NCBI GenBank assembly: GCA_022497145.1
Contig: MU385945.1
Location: forward strand, 1-64,000
DNA length: 64,000 nt
DNA from: Rostrohypoxylon terebratum
Taxonomy: Eukaryota; Ascomycota; Sordariomycetes; Xylariales; Hypoxylaceae
Direction: 5' to 3'
Made by a program: the position numbers and the translations under genes
Notes under the pieces: generated by a model
Seen by the model: only the letters and a program-made list of their open reading frames with translations
Databases searched by the model: none
Told to the model about the DNA's origin: nothing
Shown here: positions 47,177 to 58,324 of the stretch, piece by piece
How the letters are laid out: the number at the start of each line of letters is the position of its first letter
Numbering within the stretch: the first letter of the stretch is position 1

Positions 47177-47560
47177 ACTGGACACAGACTTGGTTTCTAG
47201 ATACTAGACTAGACTAGATGTACTATATACCTGCATACGCCTCTTCGGCTGTGTAGAGTCATGAGAAACACCATGAATGTATGAAAAAATTGTTGGCCTG
47301 AAATATTTTGTCTTGTCATTAGTGGCCCTGAACATGGTACTATCTAAGATGGTAGTACACAACGATGGACTCTTGGTCATCGCAAGTATGCTCTTATCTA
47401 CTACGTTTTGTTGAGACCACCCCGAGAATTATCACCCGGCTATGCCCACTCTCGGATTGGTTTAAGAGGACTAGTTTGCTATTTCAGATCACTAGTCACC
47501 TTTCATGACGACCACCATAACTTGGCTATATTGATTTTCGAGAGCAGATATTGTAGCTCT
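47177..47560. other. Convergent 3' region, SERCA / PUP3
   Basis: About 380 bp carrying both 3' flanks. Nothing else is recognised. Confidence 0.5.
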
Positions 47561-48397
47561 CTAATCTTGTCGACCCTTCAATAACCTCTTGGTGACCTTG
47601 TCCTTCTCGATAATGTACACGTGTGCACCCCATCCTGATAGAGCATCTCGGTCCACGGCGCTCAGGAGAGCCTGGGAAATCGTCTCGAAGAGGTCGTCGG
47701 GTCCCTGAGTACACGGATCAGCAATACATTCCTAGTATTTGTAATTGTATCGAAGCCTTAGCTATCACTCACCAGATCGGGCTCCCACAAGCTCTCGCAC
47801 ATGCCGAAGAGCTGCTCGGACGCAGTACCGGAGACGATGAAGTCCTTAGCAAAGTCGATGCAACCGATGGAGTCGAAGCCGCAGATGAAGGGCTGGCCGG
47901 TCTTGGGCTCGAGGCCGGCGACGACGGGGCTGACGAAGTAGGGGCCGAAGCGACGCTCGTACAAAGACGAGGAAACGAGGTTGGCGAAGGTGGTCGGCGC
48001 GATGTTGCGCTCTTCACGCAGGCGGTACATGTTCACCTTGTACCGGAAGAGGTCCGAGACCGTGGATACGTCGGTCGCGAGGCCGGTCAGCCCGAGGAAT
48101 ACGTCCCCGTATTGGAAGATCTTGGGGAAGTTGTTGGAGACTGTGAGGGCTTGCAGACCTAGACGCAGGTCGCAGGCGATGGCGACGCAGTCTTTGCCTA
48201 CCATCGCTACGCAGGCGCCGCCGTCTGTACGTGGTGGAAGAGGGGTGGTTAGTTATGCTATGCATGTTCGGGGGTTTTGGGATAGCAGGGAGGCAATGCG
48301 GGAGGGGAAGGCGCACTTATGGAAAAGGGTGACGACTATGAAGATATGTTAGCTATATTGATATTCTATACCATTTGCAGCATGGGGAGCTTACCAT
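47561..48397 (-). CDS. PUP3: 20S proteasome subunit beta-3 (Pup3)
   Basis: Four coding exons, complement(47561..47704, 47773..48224, 48317..48335, 48395..48397), give 205 residues, the exact family length. Beta-3 is a non-catalytic subunit of the 20S core inner rings. The spliced N-terminus reads MSSPFSINGGACVAMVGKDC. The lack of an N-terminal Thr nucleophile and propeptide is normal for beta-3. Further family sequence: 'LGLQALTVSNNFPKIF', 'GLTGLATDV', 'YKVNMYRLREER', 'FGPYFVSPVVAGL' and 'ISQALLSAVDRDALSGWGAH', ending LLKGRQD. The first coding exon is the ATG alone, followed by GTAAGC, and the second is 19 nt. Introns are 59, 92 and 68 bp in transcript order. It is divergent from the UBX-domain gene over 701 bp. 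Confidence 0.93.
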
Positions 48398-49098
48398 GGC
48401 GTTGATCAACCGTGATGCCCGTCCTCCTAAGGGTAACCGAGCGTTGGACTATGTCGACAACGTAAAGGTAGGTGGGCGAATCCTGGTCCCTTATGGTGAC
48501 TCGGGCTTCTGAATGCAAATTATGTCGTGGTTGTGGTTGTAGTTGTGAATAAGTTCGTTTTGGTGAGGACAGCTCAATGGCTAGACCAGGCTGAAGGTGG
48601 GTGGTTGTGAATGCAGGTGCTTCCTAGTAGCTGGTAGGCAAGGCAAACACGTCTGGCGCGGCAGCTTCAGCTCCCGATTGGGTCTGGTCGGGGAAATAGC
48701 GGCGAATGGGTACCTATGTACTAGGTACCTACCGTGCGTACTATGGTCCCTGTCCAAAAGTGCGGGAAACAACCCCTCCGTTCAATCAATTCATCAGCAG
48801 GAAGCTGCCTGTACTGTAGCTACAGTGCTACAGTGCTACATACAATACAAATTAGAGGGCTGATGTAATCGTGCTTGCGACTTCTACTCACCCAGTCACC
48901 CTACCTTCTAACAGCTACCCTGTGAATATTCTTTCGCATTCTACCTATCGTTTATTCACGACTCTTTCCACCGATTGTCAAATTTTATTTGATAATTATC
49001 GTAAAGACAGTGACCAAATTTCAAGAAATCCCCAAGAAACCAAAAATCTTCACTTAAACTTTCGTCCCGATACCTATCAGGTATCCAATTTCCATCCT
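48398..49098. other. Divergent promoter region, PUP3 / UBX protein
   Basis: 701 bp between two start codons. I looked for the yeast Rpn4 proteasome element GGTGGCAAA on both strands and did not see it. A GTGCTACA reiteration lies near 48815-48840. The frame leading into the UBX gene is open from 48871 but has no ATG. Confidence 0.5.
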
Positions 49099-50640
49099 AT
49101 GGCTACGAACGTCAAGGTTGTTGGAACAGACCTCAAGCAGGTCACCATCAAGGTTAATCCAGGCACCTACTTGACAGATATTCTGGAGCAGGCTTGCGAG
49201 AAGCTCAAGGTCCCTTCAAGCAAGTATTTATTAAAGCATAAGCAAAAACAACTAGACCTATCGAACACATGGCGAACCTCTGGCCTCATACCCGGCGCGA
49301 AGCTCGAACTTGTCGTCCGATCTAATACGCCTACCGCGATCAACGTCGCATTACAGTTCCCCCCTCCTGAGTCCAACCTTTTCCCACCGTCAGGCCGAGT
49401 CACGGAGAAGCTACCAAGCGACTTTACACTATGGAAATTACTACGTCAATTCGAGAGTGGGAAGTCAAGTCAAGGGAAGAATCTGAATATCACAGGAAGA
49501 GGAGTAGTGCAGACGAACAATGGCACGACCGCGGGTAGTGGACAGCTATACTACGAGACACCGGTCTTAGCGATTGAGAATAGAACGCTGTCAACCTTTG
49601 CGGACTTCCAAAAGACACTGTCGCAATTGGGTTATAATTCAGGGAGTGTACTCATACGTCTGTCTTTCCGCAAAACTGATTACACTTTGGCCGATGCCAT
49701 GGCAGAAATGAGTCATCATTTCAAAGTAGAAGAGGAGGATCAGAAGGCGGATGAGGCCAGTGCAGGATCTACGACAAATAACAATACGGCCAGCAGTTCA
49801 ACTCATACTGTACCACCCGATGACGTACCAAGTGTCCCCTCCACAAACAACACAGAAGAATCAGAGTCGCGTCCTACTATTAAAGAGGAGGGTACAGACT
49901 CTTCTACTATCGCACAGCCACCTACAACACATTCAGATGCTATGGACATCGATCCACCATCCGCCGATCACCGTCCCGTTACCATCTACTCCGCACCAGA
50001 ATCCAACACACCGGCTGCGGTGCTACGAACAGAGTCAGACGATGCCTTCGCTCCGCGCATCGAGCACGCACAAGCTCACCAACGACTTCTCAAGGCCGCG
50101 GGAGAAAACCAGCGTCTCCTATCAGATAAGGAACTTGAGGCGAAAGCCGCAGCTGAAGCTGCCAAAGTAGCGGCAATCAAGTCTATCCAGATCAAGGTCC
50201 GTTTCCCGGACAACTTCTCCGCAGTGTGGCCCTTCGGCCCCGATGACACCGGCGCTGCGCTATATGCGGAGATCAGGAAGGTGATGGCCAACGACACGGC
50301 GCCGTTCAAGCTAGCGTTGCCTCCCGGAAAGACGGTAATCAGAGACGACAATAGTCCTTCAAGCAAACTCATTAGTGGATATCAATTGAAGTCCAATACG
50401 TTGATCAATTTCATGTGGGACGACAAGGTGCCTAACGAGGTTCGAAGACAGCCTTTCTTGAAAGACAGCGCTGCTGGCCGGGCCCAGAAGATAGTTGTAC
50501 CAGATGAGCCAGCTGATGTCGTGGATGACGCAGGTCCTAGTTCTTATGTACCAACACCCGCCCCCAAACCGAACTCTGGAGGTGACAGTTCTGGGTTTAA
50601 GAAGCCCAAGTGGCTGAAAGGACTCGGTGGTAAGAAATAA
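49099..50640 (+). CDS. TUG/UBX-domain protein (Cdc48 cofactor, ASPL/Ubx4-like)
   Basis: A single exon of 513 residues. The N-terminal 80 residues form a TUG-type ubiquitin-like domain ('MATNVKVVGTDLKQVTIKVN', 'DILEQACEKLKVPSSKYLLK', 'LIPGAKLELV'). A second conserved block follows at about 100-220 ('LPSDFTLWKLLRQFESG', 'GYNSGSVLIRLSFRKTDYTL'). Then comes an acidic disordered linker containing AMDIDPPSADHRP. The UBX domain spans about 358-440 ('IKVRFPDNFSAVWPF', 'ISGYQLKSNTLINFMWDDKV'). The tail is 'KKPKWLKGLGGKK'. Such proteins tether Cdc48/p97 to sites of protein extraction. The turn that carries Phe-Pro-Arg in many UBX domains reads L-P-P-G here. The start is the first ATG at the ubiquitin-like domain. 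Confidence 0.92.
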   Translation: MATNVKVVGTDLKQVTIKVNPGTYLTDILEQACEKLKVPSSKYLLKHKQKQLDLSNTWRTSGLIPGAKLELVVRSNTPTAINVALQFPPPESNLFPPSGRVTEKLPSDFTLWKLLRQFESGKSSQGKNLNITGRGVVQTNNGTTAGSGQLYYETPVLAIENRTLSTFADFQKTLSQLGYNSGSVLIRLSFRKTDYTLADAMAEMSHHFKVEEEDQKADEASAGSTTNNNTASSSTHTVPPDDVPSVPSTNNTEESESRPTIKEEGTDSSTIAQPPTTHSDAMDIDPPSADHRPVTIYSAPESNTPAAVLRTESDDAFAPRIEHAQAHQRLLKAAGENQRLLSDKELEAKAAAEAAKVAAIKSIQIKVRFPDNFSAVWPFGPDDTGAALYAEIRKVMANDTAPFKLALPPGKTVIRDDNSPSSKLISGYQLKSNTLINFMWDDKVPNEVRRQPFLKDSAAGRAQKIVVPDEPADVVDDAGPSSYVPTPAPKPNSGGDSSGFKKPKWLKGLGGKK

Positions 50641-50975
50641 AAAGGGCGATTGTTAGACGAGAAAATTAGGCATTTATCTCCTGGAATGTTGATGGCGGTG
50701 GCATTGTAAGGAGTTTAGGGTGCATTGAGGTATTCACGAGCAAGATAAATCGCTGTGCTAGCCAATCTTGAGGATACGGTTGCATACAGAAAGAATTCAT
50801 GAGTTCCCATTTATTTCATGTGGTATTTCAGTAAATAGCTATCATTGAGCTATCTGTCCGGCCCGATCCTACGTAAATCATCCATGCCGAAAGACAGACG
50901 CCAGACCTCATGCCAAAGTTGCTTTTCGTTCCCTCGACGCCCATAAACCGCCATGCCATCTCGTGATGATGTCGT
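50641..50975. other. Convergent 3' region, UBX / RPL36
   Basis: 335 bp of 3' flanks. Nothing else is seen. Confidence 0.5.
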
Positions 50976-51733
50976 TTAGTGACCGGCTCTGCGGGACTCA
51001 GCGATGACTCGCTGGAGCTCGTCGACCTTCTTCTTAGCACGACCGAATGTACCGAGCTGGAGAGGGTTTTGAATTAGTTTCAATACTTCTTATAAAGTGA
51101 AGAATGGTGTTTTAATACGTACCCGCTTCTTGGCTAGCTTACGCGCTCGCTTGTCCTTGCTGTTTCGCAACAATTCAATGACACGGCGCTCGTAGGGGGC
51201 GAGACTATGGTGGAAGTCGGATGTTAGCAATCTTATGATGTGGACGTTGTACGGACGTAGCCCTTCCCTAGGCATCTGGACTACAAACCATGCGAAGATG
51301 AATCCAACGCAGGTGTAACCAACGCCAAACATAGGGATAGAAGTTTGGAATGACAATGACTTACCCAGCGACCTCCTTGACGATGTCACGGACGAAAGCG
51401 GTGCGCTTGCTCAGGTGGCCCTTGGTTCGAGAGACACGGGGCTTGACGACACGAGCAGTGGTTTTCTATAATTTCCCCAAGAGGTCCAAAAGTCAGCCCA
51501 TTGTCCATCGTCTGCTTATATTTGCAACGTGATATTCTTCAGAGGTGGAGAAAATATTGCAAGAGCAGAGATCCTCCACGAGGTGAGACGGGCGGAAACG
51601 ACTCTTGTATATATTTCTTCGAAGGTGTGTGTGTGTCTAGACGGGTAGGTAGGTAGATTTCGGGATTTCATCTTACATGGCCGCGGTTGAGACCGATGGT
51701 GAGGCCCGTACGGGCAGGCGCTTCCTTTGCCAT
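50976..51733 (-). CDS. RPL36: 60S ribosomal protein eL36
   Basis: Four exons, complement(50976..51056, 51123..51204, 51365..51465, 51677..51733), give 106 residues. The spliced protein reads 'MAKEAPARTGLTIGLNRGHK', then 'TTARVVKPRVSRTKGHLSKR', 'GLAPYERRVIELLRNSKDKR' and 'GTFGRAKKKVDELQRVIAES', ending RRAGH, which is eL36 end to end. It is a basic structural protein of the large ribosomal subunit. Introns of 211, 160 and 66 bp fill much of the locus, as in other fungal ribosomal protein genes. I checked the two longer ones for C/D snoRNA boxes and found no convincing pair. The promoter lies in the 1.3-kb gap shared with the RhoGEF gene. Confidence 0.97.
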
Positions 51734-53072
51734 CGTTAATCGGTTGTTGTCGATTGACGTTGGTGATGGTTGTTGGTTAGTAAATTTCGCGGTTGAAGGA
51801 AAGAAAGAGAGGAGATTATGAGATTGTGAAATTTTACCCCGTTAAAGTTTTGGAGATTTTGGCAATTGGATAAGCGGGTTTGTGGTGTGGGGCAGAGGAA
51901 GAATTAAGCGAATTTCTGCCCGTTCGCCCGTTCCGCCCAGGCTCGAATGATTGGTTAGCCTTGCTCGATAAGCTATGATGAAATCATCCAATCAAATCAT
52001 TAGCCTATCAGTGGATACGCACCTAGGCATGCAATGCATGAGCTAGCAGTTGGCCTGGTCGTTGCCACGAACCACCGACTCACCGACGGTGTGTGTCGTG
52101 TTCCCATTTTTTTCGTATACACTGCAGTCTGCAACGGTGAACAGCATGTAAGATATTGCATGCATTAGACCAGCCAAATACGAATGTTATCATATACATT
52201 AAGTTTCTCTCATCCTTCCTCTTCAAATCTTATTCATATCCAGATATTTAGCTGTCATTTTTATTAGCACGACACCATGTAGTAGTAATAAAGAATTATT
52301 TAGACTATATGATTTTAGATTGACACCTATTCCCTTTGGACGAAAACGCGAGATGTGGATCGTCATTTATGACGTTGGTCTCACCCAGAGGAGCATGGCT
52401 TGCATGCAGATTTCAATGGAATGCGCTTTCCTCTGCACTTACATACCTAAATACCTAGATACTTGCTCAGATTAGCAGATAGCTGCTAGGTAGGTACCAG
52501 TAAGGTTGAGATTGGTGTCACCTCATAAACATTGAAAGAACCCAACCAAATGTTTACGAAACCTCGTCCTGGAGACGAAGGTAGGAGCCATCTCTCGACT
52601 TTTCAAACCCAACTAGTATCCCTTCTTCACTTTCTGAAGCCTCTTAACTTTCCTCATTTCGCAGGCTCGAAGTCAGCTTGCAGCCCCTCGTTGTCTACCT
52701 ACTTACTTCAATACTTACTTCAATACTTACTTACTTACCTACCTACCTAGTACCCAGGTAGCTAGTCTAGTCTCGTTGTCTTTCTTTCCGTCCTTCCCTC
52801 ATTTCGTGCTAGGGTTACCGCATGGTCTATCGTGCAGTATCACCTGCATCTTAAAATAATGCTCCCAAGAGGAGTCTATTCATTTTCTCAGTCTTCCGCT
52901 TACTAGGTAGTCAAACTACATCATTCTCTTGGTTCTTGGTTCTTGATTCTTTAGTTTTTGATCATTATGTTTTGGAATTGAGCCTTAAACCAGTTGCTTT
53001 TGGTGTCTTGGGTGACATATTTGCATCTTCAGTTTCTTGGTCCGCATTTCTTGGTCGACACTCACTTCCATC
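51734..53072. other. Divergent promoter region, RPL36 / RhoGEF
   Basis: 1.34 kb. It contains a (TACT)/(TACC)-type microsatellite at 52697-52750 and pyrimidine-rich stretches before the RhoGEF start. No gene is supported. Confidence 0.5.
52697..52750. repeat. Interrupted ACTT/ACCT tetranucleotide repeat
   Basis: Runs of CTTA and CCTA tetramers, interrupted twice by CAATA, in the RhoGEF upstream region. Confidence 0.8.
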
Positions 53073-56000
53073 ATGTCTCTTGCCGTCTTGACGACCGAAT
53101 CTCCTCGACCCTACTCACAAAGCAGCTCCGTACGTATTGCTGGCAAGACCAATTGGGCAGCGGCCCTCAAGCTAAACCGAACCGATACGAACTTGGGCCT
53201 GAGCTTTGAAGAGACCGATTTTGTTCGCAATGATGGGGAGGAAGCATGGAAGACGTTGGATAATATAGCAGCTCTTGGTTTGACTTTGGAAAACGAAGAT
53301 GAAATAACACAACCGACTGGCTTGCCTAGGTTCTCCGTCGAGAATGTCGATAGTGATGGAGTGGGGCCTGGTCAACTGGAGACTTCTTTACCAACAGCCG
53401 GTCCATTTCATAAGTGGATGAAAAACCTACATAAGCGGGCACGTCGTTCGAGGATTCCAAAAAACCACAGTCGGTTCGAGCCATTCCCAGAATACTCAGA
53501 AAGTGATAGGGGGGACGAGGTTGTGTCGGTGAATAATCACAGGAAATCATCCTCTGGGTCCTCTTTTGGATTCGTTGCCGCTGTCAGAAGCGCAAGTGTG
53601 AGTCTTGCTAGCACCAGTGTCATAACGCGGTCACGAAAACATACGGGGCGATCGTCAATCCACGGCAGGTCCGACCTGAGTAGTCGAGGGTCGACTTCCG
53701 GTCAGCGGTACTCTGAGGATAGCACAGGTTTCGAGCGAACGGTGTCAAATGATCCAGGGGTGACCGAACGGTTGCTTCAAAGACGACGTATTCTTGAAGA
53801 GATCATCAACACCGAAGAAAGCTATATCGGGGACGTCAAGTTTCTCATGAATGTAAGTTCTTACAGTACAGTCAACTCCTTATAAGTACCCGATATTGAT
53901 TTGGCTCTTAGGTTTATGTCACCATCTTAGCTTCTTTACCGTCACCGCAGTTGGGTCTCCGTTCCTCTATAAACCGCAATTTGACAGATATAGTTGAACT
54001 GCATGAGGAGATACTTGGCGAGCTTCACCGGGTTGTGCCTAATTCCGAGTACACACAACCTGAGTGTATCCCGATTACCCCGAATCCACCACCAGTCAAA
54101 AAGCACCACCGCTGGCGCAGTCTGGATTCTGTACCTGAGGACAAGGGAGAAACTTCATGGTTGCAACATATTCCTAGTGTGATAGCTGAACCGGCTATTG
54201 CTGCCAATGTAGCTCAGATATTCCTGAAAAGGGTGAGTGCGCGTTACAAGCATGTCAGCTTCAAAGAAACACATCGATTGATCAAAATGAAAATCTCTGG
54301 TCGTTTGATTAAACTAACATTATGATAGATGAATCGATTCTTTGTTTATGAAGAATATGGCGCAAAGTATGAGTTGATGATCAAGGACGTTGCTTCCGCT
54401 CATCGAGAGCTACCTCAGTGGGAGACATACCAAAAAGGGCTTGAAGCATTGGCTGCTTCGCTGGGTGCCGTCAATTATCACCTTGACAATTCCAGGAAAT
54501 CATTGACTATTGGCGACCTCTTGGTGAAAGTAAGTTATAATCTCGCAGCATCCCTTATGCCATACTAATGGTGAGAAGCCGATCCAAAGAATCTGCAGAT
54601 ATCCACTCTTATTTGCTGAACTTCTCAAATATACCCCCGTATGCGATTGCCCGAGTTCGCATATGGAAATTGAAAATGTGCTCATTCGACTTCGCGAGGC
54701 CACCGCCGAGATAAATCGTGCCACAGATAATCCGCTATTGAAACCTGCAATGGAACGGACATGGTTGATTCAAGATCGACTCATATTTCCCAATCAAGTA
54801 AGAGTCGTTGCTCTCTACGCTATGAGATTCATTTTTCTAATTATTTTGTAGAGAATAGATGCGGCGTCAAAGACTGCAATCCGTTCGTTCGGATTAGTTC
54901 GTCTATGCGGTGCCTTGCACGTGTGCTGGCAAACTAAAGAGGGTGTAGATGGTACATACATGGTTGCGATCCTCTACAAAGACTGTCTATGTCTTGCCAG
55001 CGTTGGCGGAACTGAGCCAGTTTATACGATCCAAGCTTGTATAAGCCTCTGCGATGTCAAGATTGAAGCAGTCGATAATGGCCGAGGTGAGTTCATTTTA
55101 ATATATATAATCAGTCTTGCTAATTGAGATTAAGGTCTCCAATGTCACACTGCTCCCTTCTCCTGGAAGCTCGTTTTCGAATGTGATCATCAGCTTTACG
55201 AGATAATCATGACAGCCTGCAATGCAAGAGAAGAAGAGGAATGGCGCTCACACATATTCTATTATTCCTCAGCTGAACCACGATTCGGGCCACCAGCACC
55301 CACATTTTATAGCTCAATCTTTCTCAACATAAAGAGTCTTGGAACCATTTTTGGAAAGCCAGGTAAGCGTGGTATCTTACAGTACAGAACCTCGAAAAGA
55401 TTAACTAACTTGTTGTAGGCACAATTGCTCGCCGTCTTTCTATTCATAGGGCCACCACGGTTGGGCCAAAATCACCATTATGTCAGGTTATACTCAAGAA
55501 TACCTGTACGGCGAAAGATAATCCGTCGTCAACCTCTGCTACATCCATCAACCGATCACAGTCATTTTTAACACATTCACGTATCCCAATTCTTGCCCCC
55601 CCTCGAGCAGACCGGGCTCGCGTCGAGGCTCTGCTAGCAGATGTTTGGAGCCGCAGAGAGTTGCCTTTTCCGGGCATAGCAAACCGGTCGAAAAGTGAGC
55701 ACCTCGTCCGCAGCTCCGCATCCACCGTAATGAGAAAGTTGAGTGTTGCAAGCATCACTAGCACTTTCGCAAAACGCTCTACGAGCACCGCTAGCTTAGC
55801 AAAATTAAATGAGGATGGGCCTCCACACGCCAGTGGTCTTGTTCATTTCAATCATGACGACAAAGCGGTTGGGTCTATTAGGACTGACACATCCGATGGA
55901 GACGTTAAATCAAGACTCCCAATAATTCAGGACGAAACCGAGAACGCCAGCAGCATTGGCCCAAGTTTTGCCTCTACGACTGGCGTTCATAGAAAGTCAG

Positions 56001-56311
56001 GAACGAGAAAGAAACACGACCCTTCGAAATCTGATTTATCATGGATGGATGAAAGGGATACAAGTACACCAACGACAAATCCACAACAGTCGTCGCCGTT
56101 GAATAGCGTCCGTCGGAAAAGGCAGACATCTCTATCAGCTAGATCGTCACCGTCCTTGACCGAAGACGAGGAAAACATGTACCATGGACTTGGGATGAAG
56201 CATCGCTTACATGAGACATCAACCAACTCTAGGCCTTCAAGCAAGTGGGTAAGAGTAGGAGGCATCAATAGGGGTTTGATGGCATCCAACATTCGTAGTT
56301 TTTTTAGATGA
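53073..56311 (+). CDS. Dbl-homology RhoGEF with PH-like region
   Basis: Seven exons, 53073..53852, 53912..54232, 54329..54529, 54579..54797, 54852..55086, 55135..55362 and 55419..56311, give 958 residues. It should activate a Rho-family GTPase in polarity or wall signalling. Residues 1-235 are polar, Ser-rich and basic. The DH domain runs from about 236 to 510: CR1 'RRILEEIINTEESYIGDVKF', then 'HEEILGELHRVV', 'FFVYEEYGAKYELM', and CR3 'PIQRICRYPLLFAELLKYTP' near 435. A roughly 45-residue Pro/charged insertion lies in the first half of the DH domain. Residues 515-680 have a PH-like pattern ('LRLCGALHVCW'-type strand, 'EREEEWRSHI'-type final helix). The remainder is Ser/Thr-rich and probably regulatory. 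The six introns are 48-96 bp and keep frame. Its GTPase target cannot be read. Confidence 0.92.
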
Positions 56312-57525
56312 AAGAAGGCAACTTCAACATTACATTACACAGGTTGGGTATTCATACACAGGGTTTGGACGGACTGGTTCTGGCTTAGGATTATACCATT
56401 CTTTTGTTATTTCTTATGGATCCATCGCAATGACACCGGAACGGCACCGGTTCTCGTATGAGGGTTGTGCTTTTCGTCTATGGCTTCATTAGGCTCTCGG
56501 ACTACGATTATACCACTATAGCAGTGTACTTAGGTGGAGTAATGGAATCATCTCGTGTTACTCCGTTACTCCAACTGCGATGAGCCGTTCGGTGTAACGA
56601 GACTACGGGCACGTGCTTCAATACCCCAATCACTTTTGAATGCAAATAATAGGAACATGGATGGGAAGGGCTGTGATAGTGTAGCGTTCATGTTTAATTT
56701 ATAAGGCTAAAACGTAGCAACATCAAGGCAAGTGCAGAATTGAATCGAAGCTATCTAGCACGAATGCAGCCTTACCCAACCACCTCACACCACAAAGGCA
56801 AGTTTCGGTGACGATCGGGTCTTCCCGCCTGGTACCTAAGCCTTCCTAAGGTCCTAAAGGCTAAGGTCCTAAGCTAATGTCGATCTTATGTCTTACATAT
56901 GTACCTGTTACGTACCTACGATGCCAGATGTCCTTCCCATCATGCTCACCCTATTCTACGGCATTCCATAGGCAGACACATACGTAATTGCCATTATATT
57001 AATAGACAAAGTGAAAGTTCATGTACCTCGTAACAATAGAGGCAATAGAGGCAATAGAGGCAATAGAGGCAAAGGACTCAAATGGTGTATACCTAAACTC
57101 CCTAGCTGATCCTTGTCGTAAAGCTGGATCGGTGACATAATGCGGGGAGCTGAGGTACAAACAATAATGATGACGTAGTTCGCTGCTGTTTGGCAAAGTT
57201 TGGCAAAGTATGATGAACGAATGGAGGAAACTGCAGCTTGTTGAAAAGCATATTTCAAGCTCTGTACGCCTCTATATTTTCTTCTTTATATGACCGATTG
57301 ATCCAGTTTCCAAACACCTTTCACCTTCTTCATCAATCAACCAACCAACTGACACCGAATTATCACAACGCTTCATACAGCACAGTCATCTCAACCAACT
57401 TCACTCAACAAGTCCACTCGCCAACCATTGTCGTGAATTCATAAAGCCTTTCATTAGTAGCTTTCAATTGCTGAGATACCTAATCTACTCTGTCTAAAGA
57501 AAAACCTCAGAACCAATTGCCCAAC
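56312..57525. other. Gene-free region between RhoGEF and RTC3-like gene
   Basis: 1.2 kb. It contains four 9-bp tandem repeats (57034-57069) and a pyrimidine/CAAC-rich leader before the RTC3-like start. No gene is supported. Confidence 0.5.
57034..57069. repeat. Four tandem CAATAGAGG nonamers
   Basis: Four exact 9-bp units in the upstream region of the RTC3-like gene. Confidence 0.9.
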
Positions 57526-58324
57526 ATGACTAAGGGAGAAGCCACTCAAGTCAAGGTCCACTACAAGGGCAAGGAGGATGACTTCATCATCTTCATCGAC
57601 GACCTCCAGACCTACAAGAAGTGGCAGTCCGACAAATCTATCCCCATGGCCCACTTCATCTCCGCCTTCAAGATCTTTGTAACACACAAGTAAGTATCAG
57701 CTCACGTGCAACCCCTTCTCTCCAGCTTTCGCTGTGCTATCATGGCTATCATGACTGCGGCCTTCGAGATTTGAAGACTTGCCATACCGTTTCGGCATAC
57801 GAACTCGGATTGCAAAATAATGGGTTCTGTCCGTCAGCCACTCTCACCGTGACGTAGCCGCGTGGTCGCTTGCAGGTTGAGAGGGTGCCGCACATCCTTG
57901 ATTTTGCAACGCGCAGCCCCCAAGTACGACGCGACCGCGGCACAGAGAGTCAAATAACGAACGGCCCCATCCTAAGCGCCGGGAACCAATACCAGCTCCT
58001 TCCCCCTATGCAACATTCCATTCTGTGCCAATTAATATAAATGGTGGCTAATAGGATATGCTCAACAGGCAAGGAACACAAGGCCAGATGGATGGCGCAT
58101 CCAAATCGACTCTGGACAATGAGTTTGGTGTGCACAACGAGGAGGAGGTCATCAAGAAGATACTAGATAACGGTACTTTGCAAGAAACAGAAGTGAGTTA
58201 CATTCTCTCGAACTGGCTCCTTAATCATTGCATAGTTGCTAATGACGATGCTTTGATGTAGTTCCCTGAGCGTCAAGGACCTAAGAATGATGCTCAGCAA
58301 GGTTCTATCGTCGCTGGAAGATAA
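57526..58324 (+). CDS. RTC3: Rtc3-like SBDS-N-domain protein
   Basis: Three exons, 57526..57689, 58069..58192 and 58262..58324, give 116 residues. The protein is a stand-alone copy of the SBDS/Sdo1 N-terminal domain, as in yeast Rtc3 (YHR087W): 'VKVHYKGKEDDFIIFIDDLQ', 'TYKKWQSDKSIPMAHFISAF', 'GASKSTLDNEFG', 'EEEVIKKILDNGTLQ', ending with FPERQGPKNDA. Yeast Rtc3 is a small stress-induced protein linked to RNA metabolism, but its molecular job is unclear. Joins restore family sequence ('FVTHK-QGTQGQMDGASKST'). The first intron is 379 bp, several times the local norm, and has no visible snoRNA boxes. It converges on the DUF7727-like gene. Confidence 0.9.

Noticed and set aside
48871..49098. 76-codon N-terminal extension of the UBX protein
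   Set aside because: It begins with GTG, contains no ATG, resembles leader composition, and the first ATG coincides with the start of the ubiquitin-like domain.
51205..51676. snoRNA inside RPL36 introns
   Set aside because: Only partial C-box-like sequences were seen, and no correctly spaced C/D pair.
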